Positions 21,692 through 31,839 are shown, counted from the first letter of the stretch. The stretch is DNA of 64,000 bases from Oceanobacter mangrovi (GCF_019740315.1 NZ_JAHXZR010000003.1:62001-126000), one strand, 5' to 3'. A program made the numbers and translations. Notes: generated from the sequence alone by a model not told the origin.

Positions 21692-24487
21692 ATGAACGTA
21701 TTGTGGATTCTGCTGTTGCCCATGCTGGGCATAATGGCGCCGCTGATCACCGCCAGGATGGGGCGAACTGCCTGCGCCTGGGCTACTGCTATTGCTCCTT
21801 TTGCGGCTTTGGTGATTCTGCTGCGCCAGACGCCGAAGATTTTTGCCGGTGAAGTCGATACCTGGTGGCAGGAGTGGATCCCATCGCTGGGGCTGAATCT
21901 TTCGTTGCACCTCGATGGTCTGGCTTATCTGTTTGCGCTATTGATTCTGGGCATTGGCCTGCTGGTGATTCTCTACGCTCGTTATTATCTGTCCGAGCGG
22001 GATTCGATGCCGCAGTTCTACGCTTCGCTGATTTTCTTTATGACCGCCATGCTTGGTGTGGTGTTGTCGAATAACCTGATTCAGCTGTGGCTGTTCTGGG
22101 AGCTGACCAGCATCAGCTCGTTCCTGTTGATCAGCTACTGGTCCTATCGCAGTGATGCCCGCAAGGGCGCACGTATGGCGCTGGCGGTGACTGGTGCCGG
22201 TGGTCTGGCCTTGTTGGCGGCGCTGCTGTTGATTGGTCATGTTGCCGGTACTTACGAACTGCGGGAAGTGCTGGCGATGGGCGATACCCTGCGCTTCAGC
22301 GATTATTATCCGATTATTCTGGTGCTGTTCCTGTTGGGAACCTTCACCAAGTCTGCCCAGTTCCCGTTCCATTTCTGGTTGCCCCACGCGATGGCGGCAC
22401 CGACTCCGGTTAGTTCCTACTTGCACTCGGCCACTATGGTGAAAGCCGGGGTGTTCCTGATGGCGCGTTTCTATCCGGTGTTGGCAGATACCGATTTCTG
22501 GTTTATTGCGGTTTCCCTGACCGGTATGGCGACTCTGTTGGTGGGCGCTTACACGGCGCTGTTCAAGCATGACCTGAAGGGGCTGCTGGCGTACTCGACC
22601 ATCAGCCATCTGGGTCTGATTACCCTGTTGTTGGGGTTGGGTAGTGATCTGGCGGCCGTGGCCGCGGTGTTCCACATCATTAACCATGCGGTATTCAAGG
22701 CGTCGCTGTTTATGGCGGCGGGTATCATCGACCACGAATCCGGCACCAGGGATATGCGCAAGCTGAATGGCTTGTGGAACTACATGCCGATCACCGCCAC
22801 GCTGGCGATGGTGGCGGCGGCTTCGATGGCCGGGGTGCCCTTGCTGAACGGCTTCCTGTCGAAGGAAATGATGTTCGCCGAAACCCTGCGACAGGACACC
22901 CTTGGCGCCTTGTCCTGGTGGATTCCGCTGCTGGCAACCATCGGTGGGGCGTTGGCGGTCGCTTACTCACTGCGCTTTATGCATGACGTCTTCTTTAACG
23001 GCGAGCCAATAGACCTGCCGAAAACCCCGCACGAACCGCCACGTTATATGCGGGTGCCGGTTGAAGTGCTGGTGGTCCTGTGTCTGCTGGTAGGAATTTT
23101 CCCGCAATTTATGGTGGGTGACTTGCTGAATGCGGCGTCTGGCGCTGTGTTGCAACGGCCGGTGCCGGAGTTCAGCCTGTCGATCTGGCACGGCTTTAAT
23201 GTGCCGCTGGCGATGAGTGCTGCGGCCGTCACCTGTGGCGCACTGATCTATATTAACCGCCGTCATCTGTTCCAGTTTCAGGGCCAGTTCCGTGAGCTGG
23301 ATGCCAAACTGATTTTTGAAGGCGCTGTGCAGCAGCTGGTACAGCGCATGACGGCGGTACATGAGTGGATTGAAAATGGCTCGTTGCAGCGGGCGATGTT
23401 CCTGATGTTACTGCTGGCGCTGGCAATGATGGCATCACCGCTGTTTTCGATGCTGGCGGTGGAAGGCCTGCGGCCGCAGATTCCCACCAACTGGGTGGTG
23501 ACCTTCTGTACCGGCTTGCTGATCGTTTCAACCATACTGACGGTTTGGTGGAGCCATCGGCGTTTGCGGGCACTGCTGGCGCTGTCGGTGGTGGGGCTGA
23601 TCGTATCCATTGCCTTTGCCTACTTCTCGGCACCGGATCTGGCGCTGACCCAGTTGTCGGTGGAAGTGGTGACCATTCTGCTGTTCCTGCTGGCACTGTT
23701 CTTCCTGCCGCAGCACAGCCCGGCGCTCGACAGCTCGCTGCGGGTGATTGTGCGCGACCTCGGCGTTGCCACCCTGTTTGGCAGTGTGGTGGGTACCATC
23801 TGTTATGCCATGCTGACGCGGCCGCTGACGTCGATTTCCGATTTCTTCCTCGCCAATTCCAAGACCGGTGGTGGCGGTACCAACGTGGTGAACGTGATTC
23901 TGGTCGACTTCCGTGGCTTCGATACGCTGGGCGAAATTACCGTTCTGGGTATCGCCGCATTGGGCATTTACAAGTTGCTGGCGCGCATCGCCCTGGCTAT
24001 GCCATCGGCTGACAGCAACGGGATTCCGTGGTCAAAAGAGCGCCGCTCGGTACTGTTGGCGCTGGTGTCACAGAGCCTGTTGCCGCTGGCGCTGCTGGTA
24101 TCCATGTACATTTTCCTGCGCGGTCACAATATGCCGGGTGGTGGTTTTATCGCCGGATTGATCACTGCAATTGCGCTGATCCAGCAATACGTTGCCCATG
24201 GCGTTGAATGGATGAAGGAACGTATGCCAATCAACTATCAGGCACTGATCGCCAGTGGCCTCTGTATCGCTATTCTGTCTGGCGTCGGTAGCTGGTTCTT
24301 TGGCCATAATTTCCTCAAGACCTGGTACGACTATTTCTATCTGCCGGGCGTTGGCAAGTTTGAGCTGGCCAGCGCCATGGTATTTGACCTCGGAGTGTAT
24401 TTGACTGTGATCGGTGCAACCCTGCTGATTCTGGCCAACCTCGGCAAGATGACCACTTCTGAACGTCTGCGTGCGGGAGATCAATAA
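21692..24487 (+). CDS. mrpA: Mrp Na+/H+ antiporter, fused MrpA-MrpB subunit
   Basis: The largest subunit of the multi-gene cation/proton antiporter related to complex I. 931 residues, almost entirely transmembrane. Residues 1-500 are the NuoL-like module, with LWLFWELTSISSFLLISYW and the Lys-containing GTFTKSAQFPFHFWLPHA. The MrpA C-terminal extension follows, and the last 150 residues (HNMPGGGFIAGLI) are the MrpB domain, so A and B are fused as in the group 2 (Pha/Sha) operons of many Gram-negative bacteria. First of six genes; the stop overlaps the mrpC start by one base. Confidence 0.95.
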   Translation: MNVLWILLLPMLGIMAPLITARMGRTACAWATAIAPFAALVILLRQTPKIFAGEVDTWWQEWIPSLGLNLSLHLDGLAYLFALLILGIGLLVILYARYYLSERDSMPQFYASLIFFMTAMLGVVLSNNLIQLWLFWELTSISSFLLISYWSYRSDARKGARMALAVTGAGGLALLAALLLIGHVAGTYELREVLAMGDTLRFSDYYPIILVLFLLGTFTKSAQFPFHFWLPHAMAAPTPVSSYLHSATMVKAGVFLMARFYPVLADTDFWFIAVSLTGMATLLVGAYTALFKHDLKGLLAYSTISHLGLITLLLGLGSDLAAVAAVFHIINHAVFKASLFMAAGIIDHESGTRDMRKLNGLWNYMPITATLAMVAAASMAGVPLLNGFLSKEMMFAETLRQDTLGALSWWIPLLATIGGALAVAYSLRFMHDVFFNGEPIDLPKTPHEPPRYMRVPVEVLVVLCLLVGIFPQFMVGDLLNAASGAVLQRPVPEFSLSIWHGFNVPLAMSAAAVTCGALIYINRRHLFQFQGQFRELDAKLIFEGAVQQLVQRMTAVHEWIENGSLQRAMFLMLLLALAMMASPLFSMLAVEGLRPQIPTNWVVTFCTGLLIVSTILTVWWSHRRLRALLALSVVGLIVSIAFAYFSAPDLALTQLSVEVVTILLFLLALFFLPQHSPALDSSLRVIVRDLGVATLFGSVVGTICYAMLTRPLTSISDFFLANSKTGGGGTNVVNVILVDFRGFDTLGEITVLGIAALGIYKLLARIALAMPSADSNGIPWSKERRSVLLALVSQSLLPLALLVSMYIFLRGHNMPGGGFIAGLITAIALIQQYVAHGVEWMKERMPINYQALIASGLCIAILSGVGSWFFGHNFLKTWYDYFYLPGVGKFELASAMVFDLGVYLTVIGATLLILANLGKMTTSERLRAGDQ

Positions 24488-24861
24488 TGGAATTCAGCTT
24501 TGCCATTGCGGTTGGCTTCCTCACCGCTGCCGGTGTGTTTCTGATGCTGCGGGGCCAGACCTTCCCGGTGATTCTGGGGCTGACGCTGTTGTCCTACGCC
24601 ACCAACCTGTTCCTGTTTGCCAGTGGCCGCCTGGTCATTAACGGTGCAGCCATTTTGGGCAGTTCGGAAAATTACACCGATCCACTGCCGCAGGCGCTGG
24701 TACTGACTGCAATTGTGATTGGCTTTGCGATGACGGCGTTTGTCATCATTCTGGCGATTCGGGCCCGCACCGACCTGGGTAACGACCAGGTCGATGGCCG
24801 TGAGTCGGCACTGGATATCTCGGCTGAGTACAAGAGCCGCAAGGAGCGTCGCGAGTCATGA
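24487..24861 (+). CDS. mrpC: Mrp antiporter subunit C (NuoK-like)
   Basis: Small membrane subunit of 124 residues homologous to NuoK, with three hydrophobic helices in the first 95 residues and a charged cytoplasmic tail. The sequence LPQALVLTAIVIGFAMTAF is typical of MrpC/MnhC. Start and stop overlap mrpA and mrpD by 1 and 4 bases. Confidence 0.95.
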   Translation: MEFSFAIAVGFLTAAGVFLMLRGQTFPVILGLTLLSYATNLFLFASGRLVINGAAILGSSENYTDPLPQALVLTAIVIGFAMTAFVIILAIRARTDLGNDQVDGRESALDISAEYKSRKERRES

Positions 24862-26363
24862 CCCACTTGCCAATCTTGCCGGTACTGGTGCCGCTGGTGA
24901 CCGGTGCCTTGATGTTGATTCCGCCGTTTAATGAAGTGAACAATCGTCAGCGGGCATTGGGAACGCTGGCGTCGCTGATCATGCTGGCGGTGGCTGCATT
25001 GCTGGTCATCACGGTCGATCGTGATGGCACACTGCTGTACGCGGTCGGTGAATGGCAGCCGCCGTTCGGAATTTTGCTGGTGGTCGACCGCCTGTCAGCC
25101 ATTTTGCTGTTGCTGACCTCGGTGCTGGTACTGGCCGTACAGCTGTACGCCAGTGGCGGTGACGACGCCGAAGGCCGCTTCTTCCAGCCGCTGCTGATGT
25201 TTCAGGCGATGGGGATTCAGGGCGCTTTCCTGACCGGCGACATCTTTAACCTGTTTGTCTTCTTCGAAGTGCTGCTGATTGCCTCCTACGGTCTGGTGAT
25301 CCATGGCGGCGGCAAGCAGAAGACGGCTGCCAACCTGCATTATGTGATCCTCAACCTGGCGGGCTCGGCACTGTTCCTGATTGGTCTGGGTATCCTTTAC
25401 GGTACTTTCGGCACTCTCAACATGGCCGATATGGCGCGGGTCGCGAGTTCGATTGAGGGCGGTGACCTGACGCTGGCAAAAGCCGGAGCCTTGTTGTTGG
25501 TAATTGTCTTTGGCCTCAAGTCGGCGATGTTGCCGCTGCATTTCTGGCTGCCAAAAACCTATGCGGCTTCACCTGCGGCGGTCGCGGCCTTGTTTGCGAT
25601 CATGACCAAGGTGGGCATCTACAGTCTCTGGCGAGTGCATGGCGCTATCTTTGGTGAACAGGCCGGCGGGCTGGCCAATGTGGCCTTGCCCTGGTTGTGG
25701 CCGCTGGCCTGGCTGACTTTGCTGATGGGCATTATTGCAGTGCTGGCGAGTCAGACCCTGCGTTCACTGGCGGCCAATCTGGTAATTATTTCGGTTGGCA
25801 GTTTGTTGCTGATGGTGGCGATGCCATCCGAGCAAACCACCAGCGCCGGTTTGTATTATCTACTGCACAGTACGCTGGCGACCGCGCTGGTGTTCCTGCT
25901 GGCGGGGATGATTGTGGCGCAGCGCGGCAAGGCGGAAGATCGTTTTGTCGCCGCTCGAGCTGTCAGCCAGCCATTGTTGCTGGGTAGTCTGTTTTTTGTC
26001 GCGGCGCTGGCCTTGATCGGTATGCCGCCGTTGTCCGGTTTTATTGGCAAGGCGCTGATGATGAAAGCGGCATTGCAGCAGGGCGAAGCCGGCTGGATCT
26101 GGCCGCCATTGTTGCTTGCCAGCCTGGCCGCGCTGCTGGTGTTGTCGCGGGCGGGCAGTACGCTGTTCTGGCGTGTGCGCGACGGCAAGCCGGGTACCGC
26201 CCAGGCGCATCCGTTGCAGCTGGTCGGTGTCGGCGTGCTGTTACTGGCACTGGTGTTGATGGTGGTTGGTGCCGGCTGGCTGACCGACTACACCGCCGCG
26301 GCGGCACAAGGTCTGTATCAGGGCATTGATACCCGAGTGTTGCCGACCGGAGGTGCATCATGA
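24858..26363 (+). CDS. mrpD: Mrp antiporter subunit D (NuoN/M-like)
   Basis: Proton-channel subunit of 501 residues with the conserved antiporter-fold stretch LKSAMLPLHFWLPKTYAASP and a following lysine (TKVGIYSLWR), as in the quinone-oxidoreductase membrane subunits. The start shares ATGA with the end of mrpC, and the end shares ATGA with mrpE. Part of the six-gene mrp operon. Confidence 0.95.
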   Translation: MTHLPILPVLVPLVTGALMLIPPFNEVNNRQRALGTLASLIMLAVAALLVITVDRDGTLLYAVGEWQPPFGILLVVDRLSAILLLLTSVLVLAVQLYASGGDDAEGRFFQPLLMFQAMGIQGAFLTGDIFNLFVFFEVLLIASYGLVIHGGGKQKTAANLHYVILNLAGSALFLIGLGILYGTFGTLNMADMARVASSIEGGDLTLAKAGALLLVIVFGLKSAMLPLHFWLPKTYAASPAAVAALFAIMTKVGIYSLWRVHGAIFGEQAGGLANVALPWLWPLAWLTLLMGIIAVLASQTLRSLAANLVIISVGSLLLMVAMPSEQTTSAGLYYLLHSTLATALVFLLAGMIVAQRGKAEDRFVAARAVSQPLLLGSLFFVAALALIGMPPLSGFIGKALMMKAALQQGEAGWIWPPLLLASLAALLVLSRAGSTLFWRVRDGKPGTAQAHPLQLVGVGVLLLALVLMVVGAGWLTDYTAAAAQGLYQGIDTRVLPTGGAS

Positions 26364-26848
26364 TCAAACGCCTGTTCCCGATGCCTATACACACGCTGAT
26401 TCTGCTGCTGGTGTGGCTGTTCCTGAACGACTTCAGCGTTGGCCATCTGATTCTGGGTTTTATCATCAGCGTTGGCATCTGTCTGATCGCCGCCCCGCTG
26501 ATGGACGAACACCCGACGGTCAAACGTCCATTATTGGCGCTTCGTTATGCCCTGATGGTGCTGCTGGATATCATCAAGTCCAACTTTGAAGTGGCGGTGC
26601 GGGTGTTGTCGCCCAACGCCAGCTTGCGGCCGGGCATGGTGGCCTTGCCGCTGGATCTCGAAGGCGAGTTCCCGCTGGCGGTGCTGGCCAGCACCATTTC
26701 ACTGACGCCCGGTACGGTCAGCGTGGACTTTTCTGAAGATATGAAATGGCTCTACGTGCACGTGCTGCACATTGATACCGAAGAGGCTGTGATCCACTTG
26801 ATCAAGCAGCGTTACGAGCAGCCGCTGAAGGAGATTTTTGCATGCTAG
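26360..26848 (+). CDS. mrpE: Mrp antiporter subunit E
   Basis: 162 residues: two N-terminal helices and a cytoplasmic alpha/beta domain with ISLTPGTVSVD, the family signature. MrpE is needed for full complex activity. It overlaps mrpD by four bases and mrpF by seven. Confidence 0.95.
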   Translation: MIKRLFPMPIHTLILLLVWLFLNDFSVGHLILGFIISVGICLIAAPLMDEHPTVKRPLLALRYALMVLLDIIKSNFEVAVRVLSPNASLRPGMVALPLDLEGEFPLAVLASTISLTPGTVSVDFSEDMKWLYVHVLHIDTEEAVIHLIKQRYEQPLKEIFAC

Positions 26849-27111
26849 ATCAGGTCTTGCTGGGCGTGGCTGTACTGGTCGGGCTGGCGCTGGTGCTGAA
26901 TGCCTGGCGTTTGATTATCGGCCCAACCGTTACCGATCGCATCCTGGCGCTCGATACCATGTACATCAATTGCATCGCCCTGATCATCTTGCTGGGCATT
27001 TATTTTGATACCAGCCTGTTTTTCGAAGCGGCGCTGTTGATTGCCATGCTGGGTTTTGTTGGCACTGCAGCCTTGTCGAAATACCTGCTGCGCGGCGACA
27101 TCATTGAATAG
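26842..27111 (+). CDS. mrpF: Mrp antiporter subunit F
   Basis: 89-residue protein with three helices and the conserved RLIIGPTVTDRILALDT motif of MrpF/PhaF. The start lies inside the end of mrpE (ATGCTAG). Confidence 0.95.
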   Translation: MLDQVLLGVAVLVGLALVLNAWRLIIGPTVTDRILALDTMYINCIALIILLGIYFDTSLFFEAALLIAMLGFVGTAALSKYLLRGDIIE

Positions 27112-27122
27112 GAGTGACGCTT

Positions 27123-27515
27123 ATGTCTCTGGTTGAATGGATCGCGTCGTTCTTGTTGGTGATGGGCGGCGTGTTTGTACTGATCGGGGCGGTTGGCATG
27201 GTCAAGCTGCCGGACGTCTACACCCGTTTACATGCGCCGACCAAGGCCACCACGCTGGGTATTGGCTGTATCCTGATCGCTTCCATGTGCTTGCATGCGG
27301 TGCGGGGTGAAGGCTTTGCGATTCAGGAGCTGGTTATCAGCCTGTTCCTGTTTATCACGGCACCGGTATCAGCTTACATGATTGCCAAGGCAGCCCTGCA
27401 TCGGCGCGTGCCGATGCGTGACGGGACTGTGAATATGGCGTTGGCCGAACAGGCCCGGGAGCGGCAGTCGCCAACGGCTGTGCCAGGCTCTGCGACTCAG
27501 CAGCCGTCTGAATGA
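27123..27515 (+). CDS. mrpG: Mrp antiporter subunit G
   Basis: 130 residues with three helices; GMVKLPDVYTRLHAPTKATTLG is the MrpG signature (shown here only to its family core, PDVYTRLHAPTK). The ATG at 27123 is chosen because agga lies nine bases upstream; a GTG nine bases earlier would overlap that site. It closes the mrp operon and converges on radA. Confidence 0.94.
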   Translation: MSLVEWIASFLLVMGGVFVLIGAVGMVKLPDVYTRLHAPTKATTLGIGCILIASMCLHAVRGEGFAIQELVISLFLFITAPVSAYMIAKAALHRRVPMRDGTVNMALAEQARERQSPTAVPGSATQQPSE

Positions 27516-27524
27516 CGGCTGCTG
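27498..27524. terminator. Hairpin across the mrpG stop codon
   Basis: Perfect 10-base arms cagcagccgt/acggctgctg with a seven-base loop that contains most of the mrpG stop codon. No T run follows, so intrinsic termination is uncertain; it may protect the 3' ends of the convergent mrp and radA messages. Confidence 0.4.
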
Positions 27525-27555
27525 AGGCTGTTGAAACCAGGTTTGCTGAACCGGC

Positions 27556-28926
27556 TCAAATAGCTTCCAGCGCCTGCTGCAGCTTGTCGACCGCAATAAC
27601 CTGCATGCCTTCAATCGGCTGCCGGGGAGCATTGGCTTTCGGCACAATAGCCCGCCGGAAGCCGTGTTTGGCGGCTTCACGAATACGTTCCTGACCGGAT
27701 GGTACCGGGCGGATTTCGCCAGACAGACCCACCTCACCAAACACAATGGTGTCTTGTGGAATCGGCGTATCCCGGAAGCTCGACAGTGCCGCCACTAACA
27801 GCGCCAGGTCGGCGCTGGTTTCGTTGACCTTCACACCACCAACCACGTTGATATAAACGTCCTGATCGCCCAGATGAATACCGCCGTGGCGGTGCATGGC
27901 CGCCAGCAGCAGGTTCAGACGGTTCTGGTCGAGGCCAACGGCCACTCGTTTGGGATAACCCTGATGGCTGTCGTCGACCAGCGCCTGAATCTCGACCAAC
28001 AGCGGCCGGGTGCCCTCCCAGATCACCATTACCACGCTGCCGGGTGAGGCTTCTTCGCCACGACTGAGGAAGATCGAACTGGGGTTCTTCACTTCCCGCA
28101 AACCACTGTCGAGCATGGCAAACACCCCCAGCTCATTGATGGCGCCAAAGCGGTTCTTGATTCCACGCAAGGTGCGGTAACGGCTGTCACCCGAGCCTTC
28201 CAGCATGATCGAACAGTCGATCATGTGTTCGAGTACTTTCGGGCCTGCGAGAGTGCCGTCCTTGGTGACGTGACCGACCAGCAACAATACCGTGTTGGTT
28301 TGCTTGGCGAAGCGGGTCAGCATGGCGGCACTTTCACGCACCTGCGAGACGCTGCCGGGCGCCGACTCCACTCCTTCGACATGCATCACCTGAATCGAGT
28401 CGATGACAACGATGGCGGGCTTGTGTTGCTGCAGCGTATGAATCAGCTGTTCGACACTGGTTTCGCTCAACATGCTGAGCTGGTTGGTCGGCAGCCCCAG
28501 CCGATGGGCACGCATGGCTACCTGTTGCAGGCTTTCTTCGCCGGTCACATACAGCGCCGACATCTGGCTGGCCAGGTTGCACATGGTTTGCAACAGCAGA
28601 GTCGATTTGCCAGCCCCCGGATGACCGCCAATCAGAATCGCCGAGCCGGGTACCAGACCGCCCCCTAACACCCGATCAAATTCCTGCATACCAGAGCTGA
28701 AACGCGGCTGTTCGGCCAGATCCACTTCGGCCAGACGCTGGATGCCGTTCTGTCCGGCACTGCCAGCATAACCACCAAGACTGGCGCTGCGGGCCGGGGT
28801 TTTGGCGGCGCTGACAACAAATTCCTGCAGCGTATTCCAGGCCCCACAACCGGAGCATTGACCCTGCCATTTGGAGTGGTCGGTACCACAGTCGTTACAT
28901 ACGTAGGCAGTCTTCTTTTTGGCCAT
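27556..28926 (-). CDS. radA: DNA repair protein RadA
   Basis: RecA-like branch-migration helicase for recombination intermediates, 456 residues. An N-terminal zinc finger uses Cys10, Cys13, Cys24 and Cys27. Walker A GHPGAGKST is at 101-109, the RadA-specific KNRFG motif is near 260, and the C-terminal third is a Lon-protease-like domain. Convergent with mrpG and divergent from metY. Confidence 0.97.
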   Translation of the reverse strand: MAKKKTAYVCNDCGTDHSKWQGQCSGCGAWNTLQEFVVSAAKTPARSASLGGYAGSAGQNGIQRLAEVDLAEQPRFSSGMQEFDRVLGGGLVPGSAILIGGHPGAGKSTLLLQTMCNLASQMSALYVTGEESLQQVAMRAHRLGLPTNQLSMLSETSVEQLIHTLQQHKPAIVVIDSIQVMHVEGVESAPGSVSQVRESAAMLTRFAKQTNTVLLLVGHVTKDGTLAGPKVLEHMIDCSIMLEGSGDSRYRTLRGIKNRFGAINELGVFAMLDSGLREVKNPSSIFLSRGEEASPGSVVMVIWEGTRPLLVEIQALVDDSHQGYPKRVAVGLDQNRLNLLLAAMHRHGGIHLGDQDVYINVVGGVKVNETSADLALLVAALSSFRDTPIPQDTIVFGEVGLSGEIRPVPSGQERIREAAKHGFRRAIVPKANAPRQPIEGMQVIAVDKLQQALEAI

Positions 28927-29018
28927 AAGTCTTTACACCGTTGGGGCTGCTGGATCATCCTTCGACGCCGGGCGACGGCTGGTCGCGGCAAAACAATAAC
29001 AGGAAAGGATGATACCAG

Positions 29019-30293
29019 ATGAAATTCGAGACCCAGGTGATTCATGCGGGATTTGCGGATGATCCAACGACCCGCGCGGTGGCAGTGCCGATTTACCAGA
29101 CCACCTCTTACAGCTTCCGCGACACCCAGCATGGTGCCGATCTGTTTGATCTGAAAGAACCGGGCAATATTTATTCACGCATCATGAACCCGACCAACGA
29201 CGTGCTGGAACAGCGGCTGGCGGCGCTGGAAGGCGGTATTGGTGCGCTTTGTATGGCGACCGGGATGGCGGCGATTACTGCGGCGATCCAGACTGTCGCC
29301 CGCGCTGGCGACAACATCGTCAGCGTCAGCCAGTTGTACGGCGGCAGCTACAACCTGTTCGCCCATACCTTTCCACAACAGGGCATTGAAGTGCGGATGG
29401 CATCCGGCAACGACGTTGCTGCGCTGGAGGCTCTGATCGACGACAACACTCGCGCCGTCTTCTGTGAATCCATTGGCAACCCGGCCGGTAACGTGGTGGA
29501 CCTGCAGGCCATCTCTGATATGGCTCACCGTCATGGCGTGCCGGTGATTGTGGACAATACGGTTGCGACACCCTACCTCTGTCGGCCGTTCGAGTTCGGC
29601 TGTGACATCGTGGTGCACTCGCTGACCAAATACATCGGCGGCCACGGCACCACTCTGGGTGGTGCGATTATCGATTCAGGCAAGTTCCCATGGAAAGATA
29701 ACCCGCGTTTCCCGCACTTTAACCAGCCAGACCCGTCCTATCACGGCGTAGTGTATGCAGAAGCCTTCGGTCCGGCGGCCTTTATTGGTCGCGCCCGTGT
29801 GGTTCCGCTGCGTAGCATGGGTGCAGCGCTGTCGCCCATGAATGCCTTTCTGCTGATGCAGGGGCTGGAAACCCTGCCGCTGCGCATGGACCGCCACTGT
29901 GAAAACGCCCAGCAAGTGGCGGAATATCTGCTGGCGCATGAGGGGGTCAGCTGGGTCAACTACGCTGGCCTGAAAGAGAGTCCGTATTACGAAGTGGCTC
30001 AGCGCATGACCGCTGGTCGGCCATCGGCGATCCTCAGTTTTGGTATCAAGGGTGGCAAGGAAGCGGGCGCGCGTTTTATTGATGCACTGCTGATGATCAA
30101 GCGACTGGTGAACATTGGTGACGCCAAGAGCCTGGCCTGTCATCCAGCCACTACCACCCACCGTCAGCTGAATGACAAGGAGCTCGCCAGCGCTGGTGTG
30201 TCGGCGGATCTGGTGCGGATTTCGGTGGGCATCGAACACGCGGACGACATCATTGCTGATATCCAGCAGGCTCTGGAAGCAGCACTGGCGTAA
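29019..30293 (+). CDS. metY: O-acetylhomoserine sulfhydrylase (PLP-dependent)
   Basis: Makes homocysteine from O-acetylhomoserine and sulfide in methionine synthesis. 424 residues, the length typical of MetY rather than the shorter MetB/MetC. PLP is held by Lys204 in [11 protein letters not shown], with the [10 protein letters not shown] and GMAAITAAI segments around the active site. ATG at 29019 behind aggaaagga. Specificity for O-acetyl rather than O-succinyl homoserine is inferred from the family. Confidence 0.92.
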   Translation: MKFETQVIHAGFADDPTTRAVAVPIYQTTSYSFRDTQHGADLFDLKEPGNIYSRIMNPTNDVLEQRLAALEGGIGALCMATGMAAITAAIQTVARAGDNIVSVSQLYGGSYNLFAHTFPQQGIEVRMASGNDVAALEALIDDNTRAVFCESIGNPAGNVVDLQAISDMAHRHGVPVIVDNTVATPYLCRPFEFGCDIVVHSLTKYIGGHGTTLGGAIIDSGKFPWKDNPRFPHFNQPDPSYHGVVYAEAFGPAAFIGRARVVPLRSMGAALSPMNAFLLMQGLETLPLRMDRHCENAQQVAEYLLAHEGVSWVNYAGLKESPYYEVAQRMTAGRPSAILSFGIKGGKEAGARFIDALLMIKRLVNIGDAKSLACHPATTTHRQLNDKELASAGVSADLVRISVGIEHADDIIADIQQALEAALA

Positions 30294-30398
30294 GTCGCCG
30301 GTTGCTGTTGCACTGCAGAAGACTGAAGGGTCGGGCATAATAGCGGCCTTTCAGATTCCCTCTGGCCCTTTATTTACGCCTTACATTCCGGAGTTGCC

Positions 30399-31052
30399 AT
30401 GTCGTTTGGACGCCATATTGCCTTGCTGAGTTTTTTGTTGTCGATGGGCACTATTGCCATCACCTATTGGGTGGCGGCAATCCAGGGCACGGCGGAAATC
30501 TGTAATCCGTTTCTGGACGGCTGCACCGACATCACCCACACCGGCATGAAAGGCGACGCCGGTTTTATTTTCCGTGGTGGCATGATTGCCGCCTGCGTTT
30601 ATTTTGTGATCTGGTGGCTGCTGATGTCGGTCTGGCTGCAGCCGGTGGCAGGCAAGATCAGCCGGGGCTTTATGAGCTTTTTTGGCATTCTGGCGGCAGT
30701 CGGGCTGGCGGTTGGCACCGCAGTGTTGTTGCCGGAAAAATCCGCCACCAACTGGCCGGTGCATGTGCGTGGTGCCAATCTGTTTTTTCAGGGCATGCTG
30801 GTCGCGCTGACGATTAACTATGTGTTGATTTTCAAGGGCCGTCGCAACGGCCTGGTGGTGCCGTCGTTCTGGTTCAAGACTGCTCTGATGGTGCTGTTGT
30901 GGCTGCAGTTTGTGGTGTTTGCCGGGGTCACTATCGGAGTTGAGATGAACCACGGCAAACGACTGATCGAGTGGTGGGCAACGCTGTTTATCGGCTGTTA
31001 TTTCCTCACCAGCTGGTGGGACTGGAAAAATCTGCGAGTGCAGGCTGGCTGA
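30399..31052 (+). CDS. Six-helix membrane protein of unknown function
   Basis: 217 residues with six predicted transmembrane segments (about 8-27, 58-80, 90-112, 128-146, 158-180, 190-207). The first outside loop holds two cysteines in ICNPFLDGCTDIT, a possible disulfide. The topology is reminiscent of the Frag1/DRAM/Sfk1 family, but this assignment is weak. It stands alone between metY and the convergent rsmE, with a CATAAT -10-like box at 30336-30341. Start ATG at 30399 after ggag. Confidence 0.75.
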   Translation: MSFGRHIALLSFLLSMGTIAITYWVAAIQGTAEICNPFLDGCTDITHTGMKGDAGFIFRGGMIAACVYFVIWWLLMSVWLQPVAGKISRGFMSFFGILAAVGLAVGTAVLLPEKSATNWPVHVRGANLFFQGMLVALTINYVLIFKGRRNGLVVPSFWFKTALMVLLWLQFVVFAGVTIGVEMNHGKRLIEWWATLFIGCYFLTSWWDWKNLRVQAG

Positions 31053-31087
31053 GCCGGGCAGCTCTGGCATCACGCCAATACCATTAT

Positions 31088-31104
31088 GCAGGCGGGACGC
31101 CTGC
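31088..31104. terminator. Hairpin between convergent genes
   Basis: gcaggcg/cgcctgc with a three-base loop in the 64-base gap between the membrane protein gene and rsmE. No T tract, so termination is uncertain. Confidence 0.3.
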
Positions 31105-31116
31105 TCTCCCTGCCTG

Positions 31117-31839
31117 TTAGAAATCACCCCAGACATACTGGAGAACCGATACCGCCGCCAGCGCTGCGGTTTCGGTACGCAGAATCCGTGGCCCCAGAAT
31201 CAGGCCATTGAAACCAGCCTGTTGCGCCTGCGCCACTTCCACTTCGGTAAAACCACCTTCAGGGCCAACCAGCAAGGCAACGGACGTCGGCTGCGACTGC
31301 TGCGCCAGCGGCTGCTGGTTGTGCGGATGCAGAATCAGTTTCAGTTCGGCCTGCAGTTGTGAATACCAGTCGTTGAGGGTCATGACCGGCAGAATCTCCG
31401 GAATACGGTTGCGGCCGCATTGTTCACAGGCGGAAATTGCCACCTTGCGCCAGTGTTCCAGTTTCTTGTCCATGCGTTCGCCTTTCAGGCGGACATCGCA
31501 GCGTTCGCTGATCAGCGGAGTAATCTGGCTGACACCCAGTTCAGTGGCTTTCTGGATGGTGAAATCCATCTTGTCGCCCTTGGAAATCACCTGGCCCAGA
31601 TGAATTGGCAGGGCCAGTTCGTTATCCGTGCTATTGATGCTTTCGACCGTCACCATGGCGCGTTTTTTACCAGCTTCTGTGATCGACGCCAGGTACTCGT
31701 TGCCGTCGCCATTAAACAGTCGGATCGGATCACCTGCCGCCATCCGCAGCACCCGCAACAAATGAATACTGGCCTGTTCTTCCAGTTCCAGCTGCTGATG
31801 GGTGACGAGAGTTTCGGGGGTGTAAATGCGAGGGGCCAT
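31117..31839 (-). CDS. rsmE: 16S rRNA m3U1498 methyltransferase
   Basis: SPOUT-class methyltransferase, 240 residues. An N-terminal PUA-like domain is followed by the knot region LLVGPEGGFTEVEV and LGPRILRTETA that bind S-adenosylmethionine. The ATG at 31839 (MAPRIYTPE) is used; an in-frame extension by 14 residues reads MLSCAACRWRLEIN and does not fit the family. It follows the PilZ gene on the same strand after a 58-base gap. Confidence 0.95.
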   Translation of the reverse strand: MAPRIYTPETLVTHQQLELEEQASIHLLRVLRMAAGDPIRLFNGDGNEYLASITEAGKKRAMVTVESINSTDNELALPIHLGQVISKGDKMDFTIQKATELGVSQITPLISERCDVRLKGERMDKKLEHWRKVAISACEQCGRNRIPEILPVMTLNDWYSQLQAELKLILHPHNQQPLAQQSQPTSVALLVGPEGGFTEVEVAQAQQAGFNGLILGPRILRTETAALAAVSVLQYVWGDF

